A DNA stretch of 7,505 bases from positions 1-7,505 of the forward strand of contig CAUDDU010000040.1 of NCBI GenBank assembly GCA_958448375.1, written 5' to 3'. The notes beneath the pieces were generated by a model. That model was not told where the DNA came from and made no database searches. It saw nothing but the letters and a program-made list of their open reading frames with translations. The position numbers and the translations under genes were made by a program. Source of the stretch: an uncultured Collinsella sp. Its GTDB lineage: Bacteria > Actinomycetota > Coriobacteriia > Coriobacteriales > Coriobacteriaceae. This document shows positions 1 to 5,673 of the stretch, in pieces (within the stretch, counting starts at the first letter, position 1; every line of letters begins with the position of its first letter).

Positions 1-965
1 CCATGATCAACCTCGACTCCGAGGAGGAGGGCGTTGCCACCGTCAGCTGCGCCGGCGGCGTCGTCGTTACCTACACCTGCCCCATCGTGCGCGAGCACAA
101 GACCGGTAGCACCCTCACGCTCGACATTTCCGGTCTGTTGGGCGGCCACTCCGGCAGTGATATCAACCTGGAGCGCGGCAACGGAAACCTCATCATGGCC
201 CGCATCATCGACCGCCTGATGGTCGCCGGCGAGCCCGCCATCGTCAGCTTCAACGGCGGCACCAAGGACAACGCCATCAACCGTGAGTGCAAGGCCGTTC
301 TGGTCTATGCCGATCACGCTGCCGCCGAGGCCGCGGCCCAGATCGCAAAGGGCATCATCGCCGACGTCACTGCCGAGCTCGAGGTCTTCGACCCCGGCTT
401 TACCTGCACCGTCGAGATTGCCGACGACGCCGAGGCCGAGGCCATGGACGAGAAGTCCGCGCTTGCCCTCATCCGCGCCCTGCGTCTTGCCCCTAACGGC
501 GTGATTCGCCGCAACGTTGCCACCGACGGCTCCGTCGAGGTTTCCTCCAACATCGGCGTGGTCGCCACCTCCGATGACGAGGTCAAGATTATGCTGTCCC
601 CGCGCTCCTCGATCACCTCGCTGCAGAACGAGTTCAAGGACCGCCTGCAGACGCTTGCCGATGTCCTGGGCTTCGACGCCAAGTTTGAGTTCGAGTATCC
701 CGGCTGGAGCTATGCCGAGCATTCGCCGGTCCGCGAAGTCTTTGTCGAGAGCTATCGAGAGCTCTTTGGCTCCGAGCTGCGCATCGAGTCCATTCACGCC
801 GGCCTTGAGTGCGGCCTGTTTGCCGAGGCTCTGCACGGCCTGGACGCCATCGCCGTGGGCCCGACGCTCTCCGATGTCCATACCCCGGACGAGAGCATGG
901 AGCTCGCTTCTGCCGAGCGCTTCTACGAGCTGCTCATCGACGTCCTCAAGCGCCTCGCTGCGTAA
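1..965 (+). CDS. pepD: Aminoacyl-histidine (Xaa-His) dipeptidase, M20C family, C-terminal part (5' truncated by window edge)
   Basis: This is a cytosolic metal-dependent dipeptidase of the PepD type, which hydrolyses Xaa-His and other dipeptides during peptide use. The reading frame is already open at the left edge (first full codon at base 3), and the methionine there is internal: family members have the same Asn-x-Asp-Ser-Glu-Glu-Glu-Gly motif in mid-protein. About 320 residues are visible against roughly 485 for E. coli PepD, so about a third is missing. Visible motifs, numbered from the first Met, are INLDSEEEG (2-10, with a probable metal-ligand Asp5), CAGG (16-19), GLLGGHSG (44-51, entry to the lid domain), FNGGTKDNAI (83-92), APNGVIR (163-169), YPGWSYAEHSPV (232-243), IHAGLECGLF (264-273) and GPTLSDVHTPDE (286-297, with a probable metal-ligand His293). 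It ends in TAA and is followed by a strong terminator, so it is probably the last gene of its transcript. The family call is firm; substrate specificity is inferred. Confidence 0.93.
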   Translation, partial: MINLDSEEEGVATVSCAGGVVVTYTCPIVREHKTGSTLTLDISGLLGGHSGSDINLERGNGNLIMARIIDRLMVAGEPAIVSFNGGTKDNAINRECKAVLVYADHAAAEAAAQIAKGIIADVTAELEVFDPGFTCTVEIADDAEAEAMDEKSALALIRALRLAPNGVIRRNVATDGSVEVSSNIGVVATSDDEVKIMLSPRSSITSLQNEFKDRLQTLADVLGFDAKFEFEYPGWSYAEHSPVREVFVESYRELFGSELRIESIHAGLECGLFAEALHGLDAIAVGPTLSDVHTPDESMELASAERFYELLIDVLKRLAA

Positions 966-971
966 AGGTTG

Positions 972-1002
972 CGCTAGCAGCAGTCCGAGCCACGTGCTAG
1001 CG
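972..1002. repeat. Small inverted repeat just after pepD
   Basis: CGCTAGCA (972-979) is repeated in inverted form as TGCTAGCG (995-1002) around a 15-nt spacer. An outer TTGC/GCAA pair (969-972 and 1007-1010) could extend it. There is no T-run behind it, so it is not itself an intrinsic terminator. It may be a 3'-end mRNA hairpin that protects pepD RNA, or chance. Confidence 0.35.
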
Positions 1003-1020
1003 GATTGCAAATGACATTAT

Positions 1021-1065
1021 GAGAGGGGGCACCCGGTCTTTTGCGACGGGTGTCCCCTCTCTTTT
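1021..1065 (+). terminator. Intrinsic terminator of pepD
   Basis: A near-perfect 15-bp stem pairs 1021-1035 (GAGAGGGGGCACCCG) with 1047-1061. There is one G·U wobble, an 11-nt loop, and the tract CTTTTGTTT immediately afterwards on the plus strand. This is a classic rho-independent terminator for pepD. In the opposite direction the stem is followed only by a weak ATAATGTCATTT, so it may act poorly for the convergent hipA, which has no other visible terminator. Confidence 0.9.
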
Positions 1066-1092
1066 GTTTGATAATTGCGAAATTAAGGCCAC

Positions 1093-2397
1093 CTAGTCCA
1101 TTTCTGCCTTGATGAGGTCGAGGGTGCGCTGGCAGTTTTCGCGGACGGGGCCGAGCATATGCTCGCGCAGGTCCGCCATGCCGGGCAGGTCGGCGTATTC
1201 GTCCATGACCTCTTCCATGCAAATGGGCACCTCGTAGGCGAGGTCCATCATGGTCGCAAAGCAAAACTTCTCGGATAGCCCGGCATCGGTGAGTGCCGCC
1301 TCCAGCGCGGGGTCGCCCATACCGTGGTATCGGCGGATAGCGCCTGGACCGATGCGCCCCACACGATTTTCGCCGCCAACGCTCATGGCAAGGCGCGCCC
1401 GGCGGCGCATGCGCTCGTATGCCAGCCCCGATGCGACATCGTACATGGGTGCGAGCGCCGCGTTTGTGCCTTTGCCAAGGATGAGCGAGTAGTTTTTAGC
1501 GTGTGCGTCAGGCGCTCCGATAATGGCGTTATAGAACAACATATAGGTAAAAAGCACAAGATTCATGTGGTGGGGGACTGTGTTAATCAGTCGTTCTTGG
1601 ATGTCTCGTGTAGTTGGTCCTCCGTCGGCGGTGTATTTCTGGATTGGCAATACACCGAGCGCCTGGCAAAAGTCCTCCTGATGCAGCCTTTCGATATTTC
1701 CGCTGCTATTGACCATTCTGTCGTACCGTTCAACGACGAGCGCGGCTTCGTCTTCAAATGTGTAATAGGAGACGTTGGCAGTTGGAATGCCAACACGCCG
1801 AGCCGTTTTCATGCAGACGAATTCGTTTAAGGCCTGATGTTTGAACCCAACGACACCATTTTTGAAGATATGGGTAGTGGGGGATGACCCTAGACATTCG
1901 CACCATTGGCCATCATGCCAAGCTAGTGCAAATTTGCCTTGATTGCCGCCCAGGGACCAGCTTTCGTTGGAGCCCATCCATGTCTCTCTTTCGTCATCGC
2001 GAATTGCTTTGAGCTTGTGAGCGATTTGAGAATTGGTAAGCGGGCGGTATGCCGAGACCCTGCCGCGGGCGGCGTCTAATTGATCGGCTCGACAAAACTG
2101 AACGGCCCCCGCGCAGTCTAGACCGATATGGCACAAGAGGGCGACGGGGTTGTTGGATGCAACATCATGCTCGGTGGCAATAGCGCGACGCTGCTCTTGA
2201 CTGTCGGGCAAAAGGCCAAATAGGAACGGGCGGACGATGCTATGGCCATACGTGCGATTGGAAAGCGGCATTGTTAGCGATAACGGTGCTCCGCGATAGG
2301 TTGGGGCGTATGCAAAGCTGCAGAGTCCATGCTCGTCTTGGCGGAGAGTGCCGGCGATTTCGCCACAAATGAGGGTCGCAAGCTCCATTTCTGCCAT
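1093..2397 (-). CDS. hipA: HipA-type serine/threonine kinase toxin
   Basis: This is a HipA-family kinase, the toxin of a HipBA toxin-antitoxin pair. The E. coli relative phosphorylates glutamyl-tRNA synthetase and halts translation, producing persistence; the target here is unknown. The protein is 434 aa, close to the 440 aa of E. coli HipA. It has the N-terminal subdomain (about 1-105) followed by the kinase core. Visible motifs are SLGGNQGKFAL (148-158, matching the E. coli SVAGAQEK loop with the autophosphorylated Ser150; Ser148 here), HIFK (176-179, nucleotide-binding Lys), VERYDR (222-227), LHQEDFCQALG (238-248), GAPDAHAKNYS (294-304, catalytic Asp297 and Asn302) and PMYDVAS (317-323, metal-binding Asp320). 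All key kinase residues are present, so it is predicted to be active. Its ATG follows the hipB stop with no gap (TAAATG), which suggests translational coupling. The recognisable Shine-Dalgarno (AAGG) lies rather far upstream. GC content is lower than in neighbouring genes (29 of 60 bases at 1561-1620), which suggests transfer. Confidence 0.93.
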   Translation of the reverse strand: MAEMELATLICGEIAGTLRQDEHGLCSFAYAPTYRGAPLSLTMPLSNRTYGHSIVRPFLFGLLPDSQEQRRAIATEHDVASNNPVALLCHIGLDCAGAVQFCRADQLDAARGRVSAYRPLTNSQIAHKLKAIRDDERETWMGSNESWSLGGNQGKFALAWHDGQWCECLGSSPTTHIFKNGVVGFKHQALNEFVCMKTARRVGIPTANVSYYTFEDEAALVVERYDRMVNSSGNIERLHQEDFCQALGVLPIQKYTADGGPTTRDIQERLINTVPHHMNLVLFTYMLFYNAIIGAPDAHAKNYSLILGKGTNAALAPMYDVASGLAYERMRRRARLAMSVGGENRVGRIGPGAIRRYHGMGDPALEAALTDAGLSEKFCFATMMDLAYEVPICMEEVMDEYADLPGMADLREHMLGPVRENCQRTLDLIKAEMD

Positions 2398-2829
2398 TTA
2401 TTTCACAACCTTACAGCCAAAGGAGAGGTCTGAAGTGCCGGAAAGGCCTTGCTCGGCTGCGATTTGGGCCAGCAAGGCACCATAGAAAGCTGGCGTTCCT
2501 TGTCGAGCGGGTCGTCTGCCTACGCTTGGCTTTGGCAGGGCATTCGAGTTCGCGATAGGGAGGTCCGCTATCGTCATCGGATGTTCGGAGGGTGATGCGA
2601 TGGAGTCGTTATCGCTTTGCGCAAAGAGACCTATGCCGAGTGCGTTAAAGACGGTCAACAGCTTGTCGAGCCGAATGCCCGTGGCATCTCCCAGCTCGAG
2701 CGATGCGAGCAGGCGCTCCGAAACACCGGCCTTTTTGGCGAGGGCGGCACGGGTGAGACCCTGAGTCTCGCGTGCCTGGCGCACGTAGATGCCAGCTTGG
2801 CGCGGTGTGGTGATGGGAAGGGTATCCAC
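2398..2829 (-). CDS. hipB: HipB-type XRE-family antitoxin/repressor
   Basis: This is the DNA-binding antitoxin partner of the adjacent HipA. HipB-type proteins bind and neutralise HipA and repress their own operon. The protein is 143 aa with a GTG start. An XRE/Cro helix-turn-helix fills the N-terminal half: helix 1 about 9-22, scaffold helix 25-35 (LTRAALAKKAG), recognition helix 37-47 (SERLLASLELG), and a hydrophobic helix at 53-69 (RLDKLLTVFNALGIGLF). Residues 72-143 form a long Ser/Pro/Ala-rich tail including a basic GRRPARQG stretch (104-111). E. coli HipB is only 88 aa, so this tail is unusual. GTG at 2829 is preferred because a good AGGAG lies 6 nt before it and no in-frame ATG occurs until residue 85. 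Three TGCA-N6-TGCA sites directly upstream are the likely autoregulatory operators. Confidence 0.88.
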   Translation of the reverse strand: MDTLPITTPRQAGIYVRQARETQGLTRAALAKKAGVSERLLASLELGDATGIRLDKLLTVFNALGIGLFAQSDNDSIASPSEHPMTIADLPIANSNALPKPSVGRRPARQGTPAFYGALLAQIAAEQGLSGTSDLSFGCKVVK

Positions 2830-2835
2830 GGCTAT

Positions 2836-2840
2836 CTCCT
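2836..2840 (-). promoter_or_regulatory. Ribosome binding site of hipB, supports GTG start
   Basis: On the minus strand the sequence TTAGGAGATAGCC precedes the GTG at 2829. AGGAG is 6 nt from the start codon, which fixes the start of hipB. The SD lies only 2 nt downstream of the outer arm of the 17-bp inverted repeat. Confidence 0.75.
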
Positions 2841-2842
2841 AA

Positions 2843-2914
2843 CGTGCAGACTTTTGCATATTAGTATGACATGCAAAAGTCTGCACGAATAGGCATTATG
2901 CAAAACTCTGCATG
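2843..2914. promoter_or_regulatory. hipBA operator array: three phased TGCA-N6-TGCA sites
   Basis: Three 14-bp units lie at 2845-2858 (TGCAGACTTTTGCA), 2872-2885 (TGCAAAAGTCTGCA) and 2899-2912 (TGCAAAACTCTGCA). Their start-to-start distance is exactly 27 bp both times. Units 1 and 2 lie in opposite orientation within a perfect 17-bp inverted repeat (2843-2859 with 2871-2887, 11-bp spacer). Unit 3 with its flanks repeats unit 2 directly with 15 of 17 matches. The position just upstream of hipB and the dyad character fit binding of the HipB repressor, by analogy with multiple operators upstream of E. coli hipBA. The hipBA promoter should lie within or beside the array. The spacer at 2860-2870 holds only a weak -10-like CATACT (2864-2869, minus strand), and I cannot assign a convincing -35. 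Confidence 0.8.
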
Positions 2915-2952
2915 AGACTCCTACATTGACGTTGGCTTATGAGAGGCGTTTT

Positions 2953-3531
2953 TTATATCGCGAGGATCCCCAGATGCTCAAGCAAGATCTTAAGCCCGAT
3001 GAGGATGAGCACGACGCCGCCCACGATGGTGGCGGGTTTTTCGTAGCGCGCGCCAAAGGTGTGGCCGATCGCTACGCCGGCAACGGAGAAGATGAACGTT
3101 GTGACGCCGATAAGCGATACAGCGGGAACGATGTCGACCGAAAGCGCGGCGAACGAGATGCCCACGGCCAGGGCGTCGATTGAGGTGGCGATGGCGAGGA
3201 TCAGGTACTCGCCTAGGTCAATCTTTTCGGCATCCTTGCCGTCGCCTCCATCCTCGTCTTCGGTAAAGGCTTCCCACAGCATTTTGCCGCCGATGAAGGC
3301 CAAAAGGATAAAGGCGATCCAATGGTCGATGGGTCCGATGAAGCCCATGAATTGACTGCCGAGCGCCCATCCGATTACGGGCATGCCGGCCTGAAAGCCG
3401 CCAAAGAACAGGCCGAGCACCACGGCGACTTTAAGGTTGATCTTCTTCATGCCAAGGCCCTTGCAGATGGAAACGGCAAAGGCGTCCATCGAAAGGCCAA
3501 CGGCGAGCAACACGAGCTCTGCGAGTCCCAT
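2953..3531 (-). CDS. mntP: Manganese efflux pump MntP
   Basis: This is an inner-membrane Mn2+ exporter of the MntP family, which lowers cytoplasmic manganese when it is in excess. The protein is 192 aa, against 188 for E. coli MntP. It has about six hydrophobic segments arranged as two similar halves separated by an acidic cytoplasmic loop (EDEDGGDGKDAEK, 91-103). Each half carries a conserved Asp motif in the membrane: SMDAFAVSICKG (14-25, Asp16) and TSIDALAVGI (116-125, Asp119). GGFQAGMPVIGW (44-55) and HWIAFILLAFIGGKM (70-84) also match the family. The ATG at 3531 is chosen over upstream in-frame starts because the TM1 motif follows at the usual distance, GAGGGAG lies at the right spacing, and the upstream part would be riboswitch RNA. 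Expression is probably switched on by Mn2+ through the leader at 3585-3725. No convincing terminator follows the stop codon. Confidence 0.95.
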   Translation of the reverse strand: MGLAELVLLAVGLSMDAFAVSICKGLGMKKINLKVAVVLGLFFGGFQAGMPVIGWALGSQFMGFIGPIDHWIAFILLAFIGGKMLWEAFTEDEDGGDGKDAEKIDLGEYLILAIATSIDALAVGISFAALSVDIVPAVSLIGVTTFIFSVAGVAIGHTFGARYEKPATIVGGVVLILIGLKILLEHLGILAI

Positions 3532-3584
3532 AGTCTGGCTCCCTCTCTGCGGGCGGGCCCGCGTGTACCTCTTGGGGGAGTAAC

Positions 3585-3628
3585 AAAAAAGACCCGTGGC
3601 GTACGCGTTGCGCGCACAGCCACGAGTC
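3585..3628 (-). terminator. Riboswitch expression-platform terminator in the mntP leader
   Basis: On the minus strand GACUCGUGGC (3628-3619) pairs over 10 bp with GCCACGGGUC (3600-3591), with one wobble and an 18-nt loop, followed by U6 (3590-3585). The 5' arm includes CUCGU, the 3' strand of aptamer helix P1, so aptamer and terminator exclude each other. The inferred logic is that Mn2+ stabilises P1, the terminator cannot form, and mntP is transcribed. Confidence 0.82.
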
Positions 3629-3725
3629 TCGTTCATTAAGGCAAGCCAGGCCGCATCGGCCAGTGTGTTGACTTGCCGCGCCACCGGAGGCGAACCCGAT
3701 CACGCGACTACTCCCTCATTTATGC
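3614..3725 (-). promoter_or_regulatory. yybP-ykoY manganese riboswitch aptamer upstream of mntP
   Basis: Read on the minus strand, the leader carries the hallmarks of the Mn2+-sensing yybP-ykoY family in order. These are GGGAGUAG (loop 1, 3715-3708), a GGCAAG/CUUGCC helix (3677-3672 with 3645-3640) enclosing GUCAACACACUGG (3672-3660) and a GGCC/GGCC hairpin, then GAACGAGAC (loop 3, 3634-3626). The helix P1 can be drawn as AUGAG (3719-3715) with CUCGU (3626-3622), extended by GCAUA (3725-3721) with UGUGC (3618-3614). The spacing of AUGAG before GGAGUAG, and of CUCGU after ACGAGA, matches known aptamers of the family. The family senses Mn2+ and commonly controls manganese exporters, which agrees with mntP downstream. 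Helix boundaries are drawn by hand. Confidence 0.88.
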
Positions 3726-3865
3726 GAATCCCGATGCTACCACATAAGCAGCTCATTTGGATTGGGCTCTCAGCTGTGTTCGCTCATTCTGTAAGCATCG
3801 GATTTTGCGGGCGTCACAGGGGCAAACCGTGAGAAACTTATTGACGTTTATGGAGCGTATACGAT

Positions 3866-3870
3866 GGGAG
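3866..3870 (+). promoter_or_regulatory. Ribosome binding site of disA, supports TTG start
   Basis: GGGAG lies 7 nt before the TTG at 3878. Between the in-frame stop TGA (3842-3844) and this TTG there is no ATG, GTG or other TTG in frame. The next in-frame ATG is codon 10 and has no comparable site before it. Confidence 0.65.
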
Positions 3871-3877
3871 CGATGCC

Positions 3878-4945
3878 TTGGATAAGAACGAGCTGCAAAA
3901 GCGTATGGAACAGGCCATCCGCCTGACGGCACCTGGTCAGCCGATCCGCACCGCCCTCGACATGATCATCGCCGGTCACCTGGGCGCCCTTATCTGCGTC
4001 GGCGACACCGAAAACGTGCTCGCTGCCGGTAACGACGGCTTCCCGCTCAACATTTCGTTTACCTCGAACCGCCTGTTCGAGCTTTCCAAGATGGACGGCG
4101 CCATCGTTATCGATGGCGACCTCACCCAGATCCTGCGCGCCAACTTCCACCTCAATCCCGATCCCTCGCTTGCCACGAGTGAGACGGGCATGCGTCACCG
4201 TACTGCCGCTCGCATGTCGGTGCTCACCGATGCCATCGTGATCTCGGTCTCGGCCCGTCGCGCCGTCGTTAACGTGTACGTTCACGGCAAGAGCTACGAG
4301 ATCCAGCCCGTCACCACCATCATGAGCTCGGTCAACCAGCTCGTCGCCACGCTCCAGACCACCCGTCAGTCGCTCGACCGCTCCTTGCTGCGCCTGACGG
4401 CCCTCGAGCTCGACGACTACGTCACGCTCGCCGACATCACCGGCATTTTCTCGAGTTTCGAGATCATGCAACAGGCAAAGACCGAGCTTAAGGATTGCAT
4501 CGTCAAGCTGGGTAACCAGGGCAAGCTCGTGCAGATGCAGCTTGAGCAGCTCGCGGGCTCCAGCATGGATACCGAATACGACTTGATGATCCGCGACTAC
4601 GCAAGCGATTCCTCTGAGGCCAACGCCGAGAAGATTCGCGCCGAGCTGAGTCGCATGACGCCTAAGGACCTGTCTGACCCGCAGCACGTGGCGGCAGTTC
4701 TGGGCTATGACGACCTGGACGAGGACTCCGTCATGACACCGCTGGGCCTGCGCACGCTTTCGCGCGTGTCCGTCGTGCGCGACGGCGTGGCCGAGAAGAT
4801 CGTCGACGAGTACGGCTCGCTGCAGGAGCTCATGGATGACATCAGCGAGGATCCGGAGCGCCTGGGCGACTTTGGCGTCAACAACCCTGCCATTCTTGCG
4901 GACTCGCTGTACCGCATGAAGGGCACCAAACAGGGGAACGCATAA
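3878..4945 (+). CDS. disA: DNA integrity scanning protein DisA, diadenylate cyclase
   Basis: DisA condenses two ATP into the second messenger c-di-AMP. In relatives it forms an octamer that scans DNA and lowers its output at branched or damaged DNA. The protein is 355 aa (about 360 in Bacillus) and starts with TTG behind a good ribosome binding site. The DAC domain occupies about residues 10-145 and holds the catalytic DGA (73-75, in KMDGAIVID) and RHRTAAR (106-112, in SETGMRHRTA) motifs, so it should be active. A helical linker spans about 150-290. The C-terminal HhH region (about 292-348) is recognisable by position (EKIVDEYGSLQELM), but its hairpin reads LGDFGVNNPA where Bacillus has a Gly-Ile-Gly turn; Asp331 replaces the first Gly. 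The stop codon overlaps the ispD start by one base (TAATG). disA is the first gene of the operon in this window. The -35/-10 promoter upstream is not clear: a TTGACG at 3841-3846 has no suitable -10 at normal spacing. Confidence 0.95.
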   Translation: MDKNELQKRMEQAIRLTAPGQPIRTALDMIIAGHLGALICVGDTENVLAAGNDGFPLNISFTSNRLFELSKMDGAIVIDGDLTQILRANFHLNPDPSLATSETGMRHRTAARMSVLTDAIVISVSARRAVVNVYVHGKSYEIQPVTTIMSSVNQLVATLQTTRQSLDRSLLRLTALELDDYVTLADITGIFSSFEIMQQAKTELKDCIVKLGNQGKLVQMQLEQLAGSSMDTEYDLMIRDYASDSSEANAEKIRAELSRMTPKDLSDPQHVAAVLGYDDLDEDSVMTPLGLRTLSRVSVVRDGVAEKIVDEYGSLQELMDDISEDPERLGDFGVNNPAILADSLYRMKGTKQGNA

Positions 4946-5673
4946 TGGCGCCCGTATGCGCCGTGGTCGTTGCCGGTGGCAGCGGCCAGCGCTTTGGTAA
5001 CCCCGGCGGCAAGCAGCTCGTTAACGTGGCGGGCCGTCCGCTTATGAGCTGGTCCATCCGCGCGTTCGATCGTAGCGACAAGGTCGGCCACATTGTAGTG
5101 GTGTGTCCTGCCGAGCGCCGTGCCGAGATGCGCCGCCTGGCCATCGACCCGTTTGACTATGACACGCCCATCAGCTTTGCCGATGCCGGCGATACCCGTC
5201 AGGATTCCACCCGTGCCGGCGTGCATGCGGTTCCGGCGGGCTTTGAATACGTCGCCATTCACGATGGCGCTCGTCCGCTCATTGCGACCGAGGCCATCGA
5301 CCACGCTATCGACGTGCTCGTGAGCGACCGTGCTCTCGACGGTGTCGTGTGCGGCCAGCCCGCGATCGACACGCTCAAGATCGTCGATGGCGACAATATC
5401 GTCGAGACGCCGCCGCGTGAGCTCTATTGGGCCGCGCAGACGCCGCAGATCTTTAGCGTCGATGCTATGAAGCGCGCCCACGCTGCAGCCATTGCCGAGG
5501 GCTTTACCGGCACCGATGATTCGTCGCTGGTCGAGCGCATGGGTGGGCGCGTCCGCTGCGTCCAGAGCCCGCGCGATAACCTTAAGGTGACGGTGCCCGA
5601 GGACTTGCGTCCCGTAACCGCGATCCTGCTTGGCCGCATGGCCGAGGGAGAGGACCTTCCCCATGTTCAGTAA
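4945..5673 (+). CDS. ispD: 2-C-methyl-D-erythritol 4-phosphate cytidylyltransferase IspD
   Basis: IspD is the third enzyme of the non-mevalonate (MEP) isoprenoid pathway. It joins CTP and methylerythritol 4-phosphate to give CDP-methylerythritol and pyrophosphate in the cytosol. The protein is 242 aa, of usual size. A single nucleotidyltransferase fold is shown by VVAGGSGQRFG (8-18, CTP-binding loop with Arg16), KQ (23-24), DTRQDSTRAG (83-92), IHDGARPL (105-112), DTLK (142-145), LYWAAQTPQIF (160-170), TDDSSLVE (190-197) and NLKVT (212-216, substrate-binding Lys). The start ATG shares its A with the disA stop codon, and GGGG lies about 8 nt upstream, so translation is probably coupled to disA. 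It overlaps ispF by 11 nt but is not fused to it, unlike the IspDF fusion proteins of some proteobacteria. Confidence 0.96.
   Translation: MAPVCAVVVAGGSGQRFGNPGGKQLVNVAGRPLMSWSIRAFDRSDKVGHIVVVCPAERRAEMRRLAIDPFDYDTPISFADAGDTRQDSTRAGVHAVPAGFEYVAIHDGARPLIATEAIDHAIDVLVSDRALDGVVCGQPAIDTLKIVDGDNIVETPPRELYWAAQTPQIFSVDAMKRAHAAAIAEGFTGTDDSSLVERMGGRVRCVQSPRDNLKVTVPEDLRPVTAILLGRMAEGEDLPHVQ

Noticed and set aside
972..1002. GCTAGC inverted repeat as an attachment site for the hipBA insertion
   Set aside because: No matching copy was seen on the far side of hipBA and there is no integrase.
2843..2914. CRISPR-like array from the three repeats
   Set aside because: Repeats are only 14-17 bp with 10-13 bp spacers and alternate orientation, and there are no cas genes; they fit repressor sites.
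3532..3684. In-frame N-terminal extension of mntP by 51 residues
   Set aside because: The region is riboswitch and terminator RNA, the extension has no membrane-protein character, and ATG 3531 has a proper RBS and matches the family N-terminus.
3848..4687. Long antisense ORF opposite disA (279 codons)
   Set aside because: Shadow of the disA frame in GC-rich sequence; its protein is low-complexity and matches nothing I know, while the plus strand has clear DisA motifs.
5630..5662. Upstream TTG start for ispF
   Set aside because: Would add 11 residues with no family similarity; the ATG at 5663 has a strong RBS.
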